Positions 41,906-50,520 of a DNA stretch of 51,799 bases are shown piece after piece (the first letter of the stretch is position 1; each line of letters starts with the position of its first letter). The translations under genes and the position numbers were made by a program. The stretch is from positions 1 to 51,799 of the forward strand of contig DATFXM010000127.1 of NCBI GenBank assembly GCA_035315885.1, in the 5' to 3' direction. The notes beneath the pieces were generated by a model. The model made no database searches, was not told the origin of the DNA, and was given only the letters and a program-made list of their open reading frames with translations. The DNA is from DATFXM01 sp035315885 (GTDB taxonomy: Bacteria; Acidobacteriota; Blastocatellia; UBA7656).

Positions 41906-43300
41906 ATGAAATCCACATGTTTGCTATTGATAGCGTTGGTAGTCGTCAACGCTCCCGCGCCAACCGCTCGTGTTGCGGCGCCTGTGCCCGTAGTCCTGCT
42001 GTCGATCGATGGGCTCAAACCCGACTATATCATCGAAGCCGACAAATACGGTCTCAAGATTCCAAACCTTCGCCGCCTGCTCAAAGAAGGTTCGTACGCG
42101 ACCGGCGTCCATGGTGTGCTCCCGACGGTCACTTATCCAAGTCACACCACGATGATCACCGGTGTTTCACCGTCGCGTCACGGCGTCTACTACAACACTA
42201 CCTTCGATCCGCTGAACAAGAATCAGACAGGCTGGTATTGGTACAGCGAAGACATTCGCGTTGAGACCCTCTGGGACGCAGCGAGAAAAGCGCGGCTCGT
42301 GACTGCAAGCGTGGACTGGCCGGCCACCGTGTCGGCCAATGTCGACTACAACATCGCCCAGTATTGGCGAGCCACGACCGAAGACGATCACAAGCTGCTT
42401 AGGGCGCTTTCGACGCCCGGACTCCTGGCGGAGGCCGAGAGAGATTGCGGACGTTACCCGTCCGGAGATGACTTCACGTTTGAGTCAGACAAAAAGCGGG
42501 CCGAGTTCATTTCGTGGGTACTCGTACAGAAACGACCGAGGCTCATGACCTGCTACTTCGGGGGGCTCGATACCGAAGAGCACTCGAGCGGGCCCTACAG
42601 CGCAAAAACGTTTGCGGGGTTGGAAGAACTCGATGCAATGGTAGGTCGCGTCCGTGCCGCGGCTGAAAAAGCCGGACAGGGCCGGGCCATCCTCTGCGTT
42701 GTATCCGATCACGGCTTTGCAAAGGTGACAAGAGAACTTCGGCTAAACGTAGCTCTGATGCAGGCCGGCCTGATCGAATCAGGCGAACGCGATCACATAA
42801 AATCATGGAAAGCTGTGTCATGGGGCTCGGGCGGCACTGCGGCAATCATGCTTAAGGAGCCATCTGATGCCGAGACTCGCCGCGCTGTTCGAAAAGTTCT
42901 GGACGATCTGCGCTCACACCCAGAGTCGGGAATTCTTCAGGTGCTCGACAATCAACAATCGAAAAAACTCGGCGGTTTTCCTGACGCAGCCTTCGTGGTT
43001 GCGATGAAGCCCGGGTGGGTAATCAACGGGAGCATTTCAGGGCAGCAGGTGACTGCGGCCCTCGAAACCGTTCGAGGGGCGCATGGTTATCTGCCGGATC
43101 AACCCGAGATGGAATCGTCGTTCTTCATAGCGGGCGGATCCATTCCGGCGGGAAACAATCTGGGCAAGATCGATATGAGGGATATAGCGCCTACGATTGC
43201 AGGTCTACTTGGACTGAGACTGCCGAACGCTGAAGGGAAGAACCTATTTGCGTCCGCCTCCGATCGCCCCGGGCCTCGCGCGACCCGGAGATTGAATTGA
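41906..43300 (+). CDS. Secreted alkaline-phosphatase-superfamily phosphodiesterase (NPP-like)
   Basis: A 464-residue exported hydrolase with a signal peptide (KSTCLLLIALVVVNAPAPTA). Metal and active-site motifs of the nucleotide pyrophosphatase/phosphodiesterase group are clear: LLSIDGLKPDYI (Asp), PTVTYPSHTTMITG with the nucleophilic Thr, FGGLDTEEHSSG (Asp, His), VVSDHGF (Asp-His), and a late His in GAHGYLPDQPEM. The substrate is likely a phosphodiester such as a nucleotide. No clear ribosome binding site: AAGGA inside the array lies about 16 bases before the ATG. Confidence 0.9.
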   Translation: MKSTCLLLIALVVVNAPAPTARVAAPVPVVLLSIDGLKPDYIIEADKYGLKIPNLRRLLKEGSYATGVHGVLPTVTYPSHTTMITGVSPSRHGVYYNTTFDPLNKNQTGWYWYSEDIRVETLWDAARKARLVTASVDWPATVSANVDYNIAQYWRATTEDDHKLLRALSTPGLLAEAERDCGRYPSGDDFTFESDKKRAEFISWVLVQKRPRLMTCYFGGLDTEEHSSGPYSAKTFAGLEELDAMVGRVRAAAEKAGQGRAILCVVSDHGFAKVTRELRLNVALMQAGLIESGERDHIKSWKAVSWGSGGTAAIMLKEPSDAETRRAVRKVLDDLRSHPESGILQVLDNQQSKKLGGFPDAAFVVAMKPGWVINGSISGQQVTAALETVRGAHGYLPDQPEMESSFFIAGGSIPAGNNLGKIDMRDIAPTIAGLLGLRLPNAEGKNLFASASDRPGPRATRRLN

Positions 43301-43306
43301 GAATGG

Positions 43307-43951
43307 TCACCCTGCCAGAAGCTTATTCAACTCCTCAATAGCTTCCGCTCCTGCCTTCTGATCAGGTTCCTTAGCCAGCAATGCGTCCACGATCGAGCTA
43401 TAGGCCGCCTGCATGGTTCTTTCGCGGTCATCGGCGGGAAACAGCCGAGCATTGAGTTGCAGTCTCGAAAGGTCAGCGTTCAAGCCGATCGACTCCGCGC
43501 GCAATGGTTCGAAGTGAAAATAAAGCACACCGGCAAAAGATAGAGAGCCGGAGCTGTCTACTGGGGGAACGTCGGGCCGTGGAGCATATACCTCGGGAGG
43601 CCGCTTGGTACGCGAAGGAGCCGTGCCTAGTCCCCCTTGCGAACCAACCAGTGTTGCCCGCACGTTTCGCAGCGTAGCCTTTTGTTTGCCGGCTTGCGAG
43701 CCTGCAGCCGATCCCGCGCGAGACTCAGCAACCAAGAAGTCTCCGGTCAACTGAAGTCTGTTGCCAACCAAGGCCGCCTTTGTCGGTGAGTACGAAAACT
43801 TATGAGCCGTTCCGTCGAGTTCGAACGACCCGGTGAACTGTCGCCCGGTAAGCAGAGCGCCGATCGAGTAGAGTCTTGTTCGCCCAGCGGTCGTTAAACC
43901 GTCGCGCCCGCCACCTCGATTTCCCATTAGCTTCGAAGCCGATCCAGCCAT
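43307..43951 (-). CDS. Hypothetical protein, 214 residues
   Basis: I do not recognise the family. From the ATG at 43951, which has GAGG five bases upstream, it starts MAGSASKLMGNRGGGRDGL and has no signal peptide or membrane segment. The middle (TGSFELDGTAHKFSYSPTKAALVGNRLQLTGDF) looks like beta strands; a Pro-rich, low-complexity linker follows (~120-140), then a second beta-rich part and a helical C-terminus. It is downstream of the GMC oxidoreductase on the same strand, separated by a TTTCGGG array, and converges with the phosphodiesterase gene. Confidence 0.65.
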   Translation of the reverse strand: MAGSASKLMGNRGGGRDGLTTAGRTRLYSIGALLTGRQFTGSFELDGTAHKFSYSPTKAALVGNRLQLTGDFLVAESRAGSAAGSQAGKQKATLRNVRATLVGSQGGLGTAPSRTKRPPEVYAPRPDVPPVDSSGSLSFAGVLYFHFEPLRAESIGLNADLSRLQLNARLFPADDRERTMQAAYSSIVDALLAKEPDQKAGAEAIEELNKLLAG

Positions 43952-43969
43952 AGTTACCTCGGTAAAGAA

Positions 43970-44079
43970 CGTTTCGGGTTTCGCGTTTCGGGTTCGAACT
44001 GCAGGGTTCACTCGCCTTTGCGGCCTCAGCACTCCTTGCCATGCAATGTCGTGCCGAAGGAACCCGAAACCCGAAACTG
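43970..44079. repeat. Inverted TTTCGGG array
   Basis: The left arm CGTTTCGGGTTTCGCGTTTC (43970-43989, continuing to 43997) pairs with the right arm GGAACCCGAAACCCGAAACT (44059-44078). It lies between the GMC oxidoreductase stop and the start of the unknown gene. Confidence 0.75.
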
Positions 44080-44083
44080 ATGT

Positions 44084-45793
44084 TTAGAGATTCCCTCGCT
44101 TATGCTCGTCCGCAAGGTATTCGCACGCCCTCATCGTAAGCGCAAGGATCGTCAACGTCGGATTCTGATTTGCCGAGGTCACGAAGGACGCGCCATCTAC
44201 CACGAATAGATTCTTTACGTCCCAGCTCTGATTGAATTTGTTCAGCACCGACGTCTTTGGATCGTTGCCCATTCTCGCGGTCCCAAGCTCGTGGATGATC
44301 CTGCCGGGCACAGTCATCCGCCCGCCTTTCGAAGTAACTTCGGCGCCCGCGGCTCGCAGAATCTCCTCGCTCGTTTCGGTTGCGTCTCGAGCCATCTCAC
44401 GCTCGTTGTCTGAGAACTCGCAGTGAATCTTCAGCGAAGGAATGCCCCACGCGTCGACGACCCCATCGGGATCTATTTCAACGAAGTTCTCTTTGCGCGG
44501 CAGCATTTCTGCTCGCACGGTCATGCCAACCGGCGTCGAGTAGTAGTGCCGAATACGTTTCTTGAAGTCAGAGCCGAACCCCGGCGTCATGTCCGGGCTC
44601 TTCGCAAATGCGGGATACATCCTGGATCCCGATCCGCATTCAAAGCCGTAGCCCCTGATGAATTTCGACTGCTTTGTCTCTTTGCTGATGTTCCTGAACT
44701 TAGGAATCAACAAGCCGGACGCTTTGCCGTCTTCGTTGACCGGATCGCGGCCGGCCAGAATGTTGAAGTAACCATACGCCCCGATCCCGCCAAAATGGTC
44801 CATCAAATAATGGCCCAGGACCCCCGACGAATTGCCAAGGCCCGCCGGATACTGACGCGATTTCGAATTCAAGAGGATCCGCGTGGTCTCCAGACAAGAC
44901 GCGCCAAGCACGACGACTTTGCCGCTGACTTCTTCTTCACGCCCGGTCACTCGATCTACAAACGCAATTCCTTTCGCCCTTCCAGAATTCGAATCGACTA
45001 TGACATGGCGCACGACGGCGTTGGTTCTCAGCGTCAGGCGTCCGGTTGCATGCGCCACGGGCAGCGTAGACGAAAGCGAGTTGAACATCGCACCGACGTC
45101 GCAGCCGTCACCACAGTTTCCGCAGTAGTGACAGGTGTGCCTGCCCTTCATATGTGCCTTGGGCGGGCCGGTCATCATCGCAAGGCGCATCGGGATGCCG
45201 TGCCTGCCGAGCTTCTCGGCGCCCCGCCTAAGAAGATGCTCGCCGCAATTCAGTTTCATGGGCGGCATGAAGTTGCCGTCAGGAAGATGCGCGAGCCCGT
45301 CGCGATTTCCGCTCACTCCTATGAACTCTTCCGCCTTTTCATAGTACGGCGCGAGCTCCGCATAAGAGACCGGCCAGTCGTCACCGAACCCATCGTGCGA
45401 TGCCGCCTTGAAATCCAGATCGGATAGGCGATATGACATCCGGCCCCAGTGAAGAGTCTTACCCCCGACAATTCGGGCCCGCACCCACATAAACGGTTTT
45501 CCCGGGTCGGTTGTATAAGGGTGCTCGTGATCCTTCACGTAAAAATGTCTGCTGAATTCGCCGGCGGTGTCTTCCATCCACTGTTCGCGAGATTTCCAGC
45601 CGGGTGGGCCAAAACCGCGGTACATCGAATCGTAGGGCCACTTGTGAGAGTTGAGGTCGCGCTGGGGATCGACTGGGGGTCCAGCCTCGAGCACCAGCAC
45701 TTCCATTCCCCGCTCGGTCAGCTCCTTTGCGGCCATGCCCCCCGAGGCACCCGAACCGACGATGATCGCGTCGTAGATCTTTTGTGGGCTCAT
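44084..45793 (-). CDS. GMC family FAD-dependent oxidoreductase
   Basis: A 569-residue flavoprotein of the glucose-methanol-choline family. FAD motif AIIVGSGASGGMAAKELTERG (near residues 9-29, shown here in part), ARIVGGKTLHWGRM, and C-terminal GTARMGNDPKTSV and SANQNPTLTILALTMRACEYL. A cysteine cluster CHYCGNCGDGC (C-x2-C-x2-C-x3-C) lies mid-protein, as in some sugar or alcohol dehydrogenases of this group. It lacks a signal peptide, and the small gluconate-dehydrogenase subunit gene usually found beside such proteins is absent. The substrate is probably a sugar or alcohol. Confidence 0.9.
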   Translation of the reverse strand: MSPQKIYDAIIVGSGASGGMAAKELTERGMEVLVLEAGPPVDPQRDLNSHKWPYDSMYRGFGPPGWKSREQWMEDTAGEFSRHFYVKDHEHPYTTDPGKPFMWVRARIVGGKTLHWGRMSYRLSDLDFKAASHDGFGDDWPVSYAELAPYYEKAEEFIGVSGNRDGLAHLPDGNFMPPMKLNCGEHLLRRGAEKLGRHGIPMRLAMMTGPPKAHMKGRHTCHYCGNCGDGCDVGAMFNSLSSTLPVAHATGRLTLRTNAVVRHVIVDSNSGRAKGIAFVDRVTGREEEVSGKVVVLGASCLETTRILLNSKSRQYPAGLGNSSGVLGHYLMDHFGGIGAYGYFNILAGRDPVNEDGKASGLLIPKFRNISKETKQSKFIRGYGFECGSGSRMYPAFAKSPDMTPGFGSDFKKRIRHYYSTPVGMTVRAEMLPRKENFVEIDPDGVVDAWGIPSLKIHCEFSDNEREMARDATETSEEILRAAGAEVTSKGGRMTVPGRIIHELGTARMGNDPKTSVLNKFNQSWDVKNLFVVDGASFVTSANQNPTLTILALTMRACEYLADEHKRGNL

Positions 45794-45819
45794 TATCGTT
45801 CCTGAACGGTTTGTGATTT

Positions 45820-45956
45820 CTGTTTTCCAGTTCCAGGTTTCTAGTGGACTGTAAGGCGAATTGCAAGCTCATTCGACGGACAGCAAGCTCACTCGTAAAC
45901 CAGCAATTCGGCTGACAGAGTCTACTAGAAACCGGGAATAGTAACCAGAAACTACG
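45820..45956. repeat. Inverted CCAGTTT / TTTCTAG array
   Basis: The left arm reads TGTTTTCCAGTTCCAGGTTT then CTAGTGGAC (to 45849); the right arm (45919-45956) reads GTCTACTAGAAACCGGGAAT then AACCAGAAAC. The centre has AGCAAGCTCACTCG-like duplicates (GCAAGCTCATTCG at 45863 and GCAAGCTCACTCG at 45883). Confidence 0.6.
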
Positions 45957-46086
45957 GCGCTGGTGGGACCATATCAGCAGAAGCGCTGGTGAATCACCTC
46001 ATAGCAAACACCTGATCGCCAGAAGAGTGGTCTACGCATTCCTACGGGAGTCTGTCGGAGAAATTCAAACCATGCGCGACAGCCGC

Positions 46087-46290
46087 GAGCCCGCGCAGCG
46101 GGCGACAGAATGTAGCCCCCGGTGAGTCTGCGAACCGGGGGGATGAAACGAGAAAGGACACGAGCCCGCGCAGCGGGCGACAGAATGTAGCGCCCGGTGA
46201 GTCTGCGAACCGGGGGGATGAACAAGAAAGGACACGAGCCCGCGTAGCGGGCGACAGAACGATATCCCCCGGTGAGTCTGCGAACCGGGG
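46087..46290. repeat. Three tandem copies of a 75-bp two-stem-loop element
   Basis: Copies begin at 46087, 46162 and 46236 (75 and 74 bp apart). Each has GCGGGCGACAGAATGTAGC or a close variant, a first hairpin CCCGC-gca-GCGGG and a second hairpin CCCCGGT-gagtctgcg-ACCGGGG. Copies are joined by a GATGAA...AGAAAGGACAC linker. The third copy has CGATAT in place of TGTAGC. A single copy stands at 5.6 kb. Not a CRISPR array because there are no variable spacers. Confidence 0.85.
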
Positions 46291-46354
46291 GTTCCGCACT
46301 CAGGTACTAGCGATAACGCTGATCCAGTCCATTAGAAACCAGAAACGGTTAGAC

Positions 46355-46795
46355 TCAATAACTCGGAAAAGCGTAGTGCCTGTAGAAGTCGGCGCGCTCC
46401 TTCTCGTCTTCGGCTTTGAGGTTCACGCAGTCCCGCATCGAGACCATGCCCAGGAAGTTGCCCGATTCATCCTCGACAATAAGGTGATAGACCTTCCGCT
46501 CGTGCATAATCTTCATCGCGTCATCGCACGCAATGTCGGGTGACACCTTTATCAGGCCCGTGCTGGCGATCGCTTGAACCATGATCTCAGACGGCCGGAA
46601 GTTCTCTGCAACCACCTTGTCGGAGATGTCGCTCTGCGACACCACACCTACGATCTTGCCAGAAAGGTTGCAGACGCCGGTCGCACGGATGCCGCGATCC
46701 CTCAAATAACGCGCGGCTTCCGCCACGGTGGTCTGATTCGAGATGCAGTAAACTTCTTCGCGTCCCTTGATCACTTCAGAGATTCTCTTTGACAT
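46355..46795 (-). CDS. Protein with a pair of CBS domains
   Basis: A 146-residue cytoplasmic protein made of two CBS domains (about 10-65 and 75-130), which usually bind adenine nucleotides. Examples are TVAEAARYLRDRGIRATGVCNLSGKIVGVVSQSD (in parts) and DAMKIMHERKVYHLIVEDESG with GMVSMRD. No effector domain is attached, so it may regulate another protein. The ATG at 46795 has GGGAGGG upstream; an in-frame extension of 26 codons is not protein-like. Confidence 0.88.
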   Translation of the reverse strand: MSKRISEVIKGREEVYCISNQTTVAEAARYLRDRGIRATGVCNLSGKIVGVVSQSDISDKVVAENFRPSEIMVQAIASTGLIKVSPDIACDDAMKIMHERKVYHLIVEDESGNFLGMVSMRDCVNLKAEDEKERADFYRHYAFPSY

Positions 46796-46931
46796 AGACC
46801 CTCCCGGTTGGCAGGTTTTCCGCTTGGCTCTGTGTGGATAGCTCCATAATATCAGGCCCTCTCGAGCCCTCAAAGCGCCTCTCGACTAATTAATCGGTTG
46901 TGATAAACTCGCCCGCCATCCGGAGGTCGAA

Positions 46932-48008
46932 ATGAAACAGATCGCGTCCTTACTCGTTTTGGCTGCCGCCGCTTTCTGCACGGTCTCGAACGCACAACAT
47001 CGCACCGCTCCGACTGGCAATCACAACGGAGTGCAGCGGCTGGATCCGACACCAAAAACAGTGTGCTGGGGTTACTACGATGCGGCCGCACCGCCGGTCC
47101 TTCGCGTGAAATCCAGCGACACAGTTGAGGTGCACACTCTGATTACCTCGAGCCCCGAACGTTTGGAAGCGGCCGGCGTCAAGCCCGAACAGGTCGAGCA
47201 ATCCCTGCGCGACATTCACCGGGACGTCAAAACACATGGACCGGGCGGGCACATATTGACCGGGCCGATTTTTGTCGAGGGCGCCGAGCCCGGTGACGTC
47301 CTGGAAGTTCGAATCAAGCGAATCCGGCTGGCGATTCCATACGCCTACAACGGGTTCGGACCGAATCGCGGTTTTCTTCCCGAAGACTTTCCGTACGCGC
47401 GAACGAAGATAATCGCGCTCGACGAAAAGGCGATGGTCGCCCGGTTCAGCGACACTATCGAGATTCCATTGCACCCGTTCTTCGGCAGCATCGGAGTTGC
47501 ACCGCCCGCATCGTCAGGCAAGATCAGCAGCGGTCCACCTTGGATTCACGCTGGAAACCTCGATAACAAAGAACTCGTCGAGGGGACGACGCTCTATATA
47601 CCGGTTCACGCTCCAGGCGCGTTGCTCCTGGTAGGCGACGGGCACGCGGGGCAGGGAAACGGCGAAGTGGATATCACCGCCTTAGAAACGTCACTGATCG
47701 GCACCTTTCAGCTCGTAGTGCGAAAAGACATGCACTTGAAATGGCCGCGCGCCGAAACGCCTACCCACTTCATCACGATGGGTATCAACGAGGACCTGAA
47801 CGAAGCTACAAAAGGTGCGGTGCGCGAGATGATCGACTACCTCGTTTCGGAGAGAAAGTTGTCGCGCGACGATGCCTACATGCTCGCCAGCGTGGCGGCG
47901 GATGTCTGCATAACCCAGCTTGTAGACGGCAACAAGGGCGTGCACGCAACCATTCCCAAGGCGATCTTCAAACGCCAACAAGATAACGTCAGGAGAAGCA
48001 AGCAATGA
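46932..48008 (+). CDS. Exported acetamidase/formamidase family protein
   Basis: A 358-residue member of the FmdA/AmdA family, with a signal peptide (KQIASLLVLAAAAFCTVSNA). Family blocks are HTLITSSP, GPGGHILTGPIFVEGAEPGD, FFGSIGVAPPA, GGNxD-like HAGNLDNKELVEGTTLYIPV and VGDGHAGQGNGEVDITALET. Family members hydrolyse short amides to ammonia and an acid. CCGGAGG lies before the ATG. Its stop overlaps the following SDR gene by four bases (ATGA), so they are coupled. Confidence 0.9.
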   Translation: MKQIASLLVLAAAAFCTVSNAQHRTAPTGNHNGVQRLDPTPKTVCWGYYDAAAPPVLRVKSSDTVEVHTLITSSPERLEAAGVKPEQVEQSLRDIHRDVKTHGPGGHILTGPIFVEGAEPGDVLEVRIKRIRLAIPYAYNGFGPNRGFLPEDFPYARTKIIALDEKAMVARFSDTIEIPLHPFFGSIGVAPPASSGKISSGPPWIHAGNLDNKELVEGTTLYIPVHAPGALLLVGDGHAGQGNGEVDITALETSLIGTFQLVVRKDMHLKWPRAETPTHFITMGINEDLNEATKGAVREMIDYLVSERKLSRDDAYMLASVAADVCITQLVDGNKGVHATIPKAIFKRQQDNVRRSKQ

Positions 48009-48829
48009 CAGATCTGCTAAAAGACCGGGTTGCCATAGTCACAGGTTCCGGACGAGGTATCGGAAGAGCCGCGGCGCAATTGTTCGCAGCCCACGGCGCG
48101 CGCGTGGTGGTGAGCGATATCGACGCTGAACCCGCACAGGAGACGGCGACGGCGATTCAGAAAGCGGGCGGACAAGCCGTCGCATTTGCGGGAGACGTGA
48201 CGGATCGGGCGTTTCCAGATTTGCTGGTGAAGACTGCGATCGAGAAACTGGGCGGGCTGGATATCATCGTCAACAACGCGGGCTACACCTGGGACGCGGT
48301 AATTCACAAAATGAGTGACGAACAGTGGGACGACATTCTGGCCTGCCACCTTACGGCTCCGTTCCGAATAATTCGCGCGGCGTCCGGATTCCTGCGCGCA
48401 TCTGCCAAGCGTGAAAAGGAGACCGACGGAGCGGCCCGCGCTCGAAAGATCATCAATATCAGCTCTACGTCGGGGACTCGCGGAAACGCCGGACAAGCAA
48501 ACTATTCGTCGGTGAAAGCGGGGGTGATCGGCCTGACAAAGACTCTCGCGAAAGAATGGGGCCAGTTCAACATTCAAGTAAACGCGGTGGCGTTTGGACG
48601 CATCGACACTCGGCTAACCCAGGCAAAAGAGAAAGGGGAAACGATTCATCGCGGAGAAAAAGAGATAGCCATAGGGATACCATCGGCGCGACTGGACGCT
48701 ACGACACCGATGATACCGCTGGGTCGAGCGGGCACGCCGGAAGAGGCCGCGGGCGCGATCTTCTTCTTTGCGTCGCCGTTTTCAGACTACGTGTCGGGAC
48801 AGGTGTTGGAAGTCACCGGAGGACTTTAG
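48005..48829 (+). CDS. Short-chain dehydrogenase/reductase, FabG-like
   Basis: A 274-residue NAD(P)-dependent SDR. Cofactor motif VTGSGRGIGRAA (14-24), NNAG at about 90-93, catalytic Ser in INISSTSG, and YSSVKAG giving the Tyr-x3-Lys pair. An insertion of ~25 residues after position ~180 (RIDTRLTQAKEKGETIHRG) is longer than in FabG. It belongs to the 3-oxoacyl-ACP reductase-like group, but no fatty-acid genes are near, so the substrate is unknown. It is translationally coupled to the acetamidase-like gene. Confidence 0.9.
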   Translation: MTDLLKDRVAIVTGSGRGIGRAAAQLFAAHGARVVVSDIDAEPAQETATAIQKAGGQAVAFAGDVTDRAFPDLLVKTAIEKLGGLDIIVNNAGYTWDAVIHKMSDEQWDDILACHLTAPFRIIRAASGFLRASAKREKETDGAARARKIINISSTSGTRGNAGQANYSSVKAGVIGLTKTLAKEWGQFNIQVNAVAFGRIDTRLTQAKEKGETIHRGEKEIAIGIPSARLDATTPMIPLGRAGTPEEAAGAIFFFASPFSDYVSGQVLEVTGGL

Positions 48830-48898
48830 AGTCGTCTCTTATTGTTTACGTTGTTGCGTCTGCTTGAGCGCGGCTCCGTGTCGCGGAGCCACGAGATT

Positions 48899-49561
48899 AT
48901 GGCCCAATCGCGAACCTCCTCACTCACCATTCTTTGGCTCATAGTAGCAGTCGTCTTCATCTGGTCACTGATCCACCCGAAGGAGTATTTCACGTGGTCG
49001 CTTGAAGTCTTTCCTGCGATCATCGCCGCAATTGTTCTGCTGGTCACGCGAAAGCGCTTCCGTCTCACGACCCTCGTTTACGTTCTGATCGCCGTTCACA
49101 TGGTGATCCTGATGGTCGGGGGACACTATACGTACGCGGAGGTGCCGCTCGGCAATTGGGTTCGTGATTATTTTGGACTCAGCCGGAATCACTACGACCG
49201 CCTGGGACATCTTGCTCAGGGCTTTGTCCCCGCGATGGTCGCTCGCGAAGTTCTGATAAGACTTTCGGTAGTAAGAGGTCGAGGCTGGTTGTTTGTCCTT
49301 GTGACCAGCGTGTGCCTGGCGATCAGCGCGCTATACGAGTTGCTGGAATGGACAGTCTCGGTGCTGACGGGATCGGCGGGGGACGCGTTTCTGGGCACTC
49401 AAGGAGATGTATTCGACACTCAAAAGGACATGGCCATGGCACTGTGCGGGGCGATCCTCGCTCAGCTTTTGCTTTCGCCGTATCATGACGGGCAGATTAG
49501 GCGAATGGGAATCGAAGGGGGAAGGGGCGAATGTGCGACGCGGAGACGCGGGGAGGAGTGA
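48899..49561 (+). CDS. DUF2238 (YjdF-like) integral membrane protein with repeat-encoded tail
   Basis: A 220-residue membrane protein with about five or six hydrophobic helices (LTILWLIVAVVFIWSLI, FPAIIAAIVLLV, TLVYVLIAVHMVILMV and others). Family blocks are HYTYAEVPLG, NHYDRLGHLAQGFVPA, ISALYELLEW and GTQGDVFDTQKDMAMAL. Function unknown. The ATG at 48899 is chosen as the start; 19 upstream codons are not protein-like. The last ~15 residues (EGGRGECATRRRGEE) are encoded by a GGGGCGAA array. Confidence 0.87.
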   Translation: MAQSRTSSLTILWLIVAVVFIWSLIHPKEYFTWSLEVFPAIIAAIVLLVTRKRFRLTTLVYVLIAVHMVILMVGGHYTYAEVPLGNWVRDYFGLSRNHYDRLGHLAQGFVPAMVAREVLIRLSVVRGRGWLFVLVTSVCLAISALYELLEWTVSVLTGSAGDAFLGTQGDVFDTQKDMAMALCGAILAQLLLSPYHDGQIRRMGIEGGRGECATRRRGEE

Positions 49562-49690
49562 CGCCATAATGGCAGTGCGCTGAGTGACTGGAAAAGAAGA
49601 ACAGTGCGCAGTCGCGTCTCCACATCTCTCCTCTCCGCGTCACTCCTCTCCGCGTCGCCCCTTCGCCCCTCGCCCATTCGCCCCTTCGAC
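49507..49690. repeat. Inverted GGGGCGAA / CTCCGCGT array
   Basis: The left arm (49507-49562) has AATCGAAGGGGGAAGGGGCG and ACGCGGAGACGCGGGGAGG; the right arm (49622-49690) has TCTCCTCTCCGCGTCACTCC and CGCCCCTTCGCCCCTCGCC. The left arm is inside the end of the DUF2238 frame; the right arm ends just before the TTGGAGA ribosome binding site of the methyltransferase gene. Confidence 0.78.
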
Positions 49691-49704
49691 CTATTGGAGA
49701 GCAC

Positions 49705-50505
49705 ATGACTGCAGACAATTGCATGGATAGCGGCGGACACGTCGCCGATAAGGATTGGAATCCGGCTAGTTATGACGAGAAGAACTCTTTTGTGTGGAAG
49801 CTTGGCTCTGAGGTCGTAGAGCTGCTTTCCCCGCAGGCGGGTGAACGCATCCTGGATCTCGGCTGCGGGACGGGACACCTCACGAACCAGATCGCCGCGC
49901 GAGGCGCCACCGTTGTTGGACTCGATAAGTCATCGGCAATGATTGAACAGGCTCGACAGCTCTATCCTGAAATCCAGTTCGTGGTCGCCGAGGGAACCGG
50001 CTTCACGTTCGATGAGCCCTTCGACGCGGTTTTCTCGAACGCGGCCATTCACTGGATGAAAGATCAGGAGGGCGTCGCGCGCTCAGTCCGGAATGCACTG
50101 CGTCCCGGCGGGCGCTTCATCGCTGAATTCGGCGGCAAAGGGAACATCGAGGCGATCAGGTCGACGCTCGCGCGCGAGGTGCGGTCGGCAGGCTTTACGT
50201 TTGATTCTGAACCATTCGCACGGTTCTATCCGACCATTGGAGAATACGCGAGTTTGCTCGAGGCTCAAGGCTTTCGAGTAACGTTGGCGTCTCACTTTGA
50301 GCGCCCTACCAAGCTTGATAACGGCGAGGCGGGTCTTCGTAACTGGCTTCACACATTCACTGACAACGTTATTGCTGCGATAGCGCCGGAACGAAGGGAT
50401 GAAGTTATAGCTGCTGTCGAGCGCAGTTTGAGACCTAGCTTGTTCCGGGATGGGAATTGGTACGCGGACTATCGCAGGATCAGGATTAGAGCAGTTCGCG
50501 ATTAA
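49705..50505 (+). CDS. Class I SAM-dependent methyltransferase
   Basis: A 266-residue cytosolic methyltransferase. Motif I is ERILDLGCGTGHLTNQIAA (about 47-65), motif II VVGLDKSSAMIEQAR, and the post-motif FDAVFSNAAIHWMKDQ, with ALRPGGRFIAEFGGKGN after it. This pattern resembles trans-aconitate methyltransferase and related small-molecule enzymes; the exact substrate is unknown. TTGGAGA precedes the ATG. The stop is followed by a TTTAGGG array shared with the convergent glycosyltransferase gene. Confidence 0.88.
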   Translation: MTADNCMDSGGHVADKDWNPASYDEKNSFVWKLGSEVVELLSPQAGERILDLGCGTGHLTNQIAARGATVVGLDKSSAMIEQARQLYPEIQFVVAEGTGFTFDEPFDAVFSNAAIHWMKDQEGVARSVRNALRPGGRFIAEFGGKGNIEAIRSTLAREVRSAGFTFDSEPFARFYPTIGEYASLLEAQGFRVTLASHFERPTKLDNGEAGLRNWLHTFTDNVIAAIAPERRDEVIAAVERSLRPSLFRDGNWYADYRRIRIRAVRD

Positions 50506-50520
50506 GGGCTTCAGTTCGGT

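Larger units (their letters stand above)
45794..46354. other. Repeat-rich intergenic region between the GMC and CBS genes
   Basis: This 561-bp gap contains no convincing gene. It has an inverted CCAGTTT/TTTCTAG array (45820-45956), three tandem copies of the 75-bp two-stem-loop element (46087-46290), and a short AGAAACCAGAAAC piece (46334-46346). Confidence 0.6.

Noticed and set aside
46087..46290. Possible CRISPR array
   Set aside because: Only three units of 74-75 bp, nearly identical throughout with no variable spacers and no cas genes.
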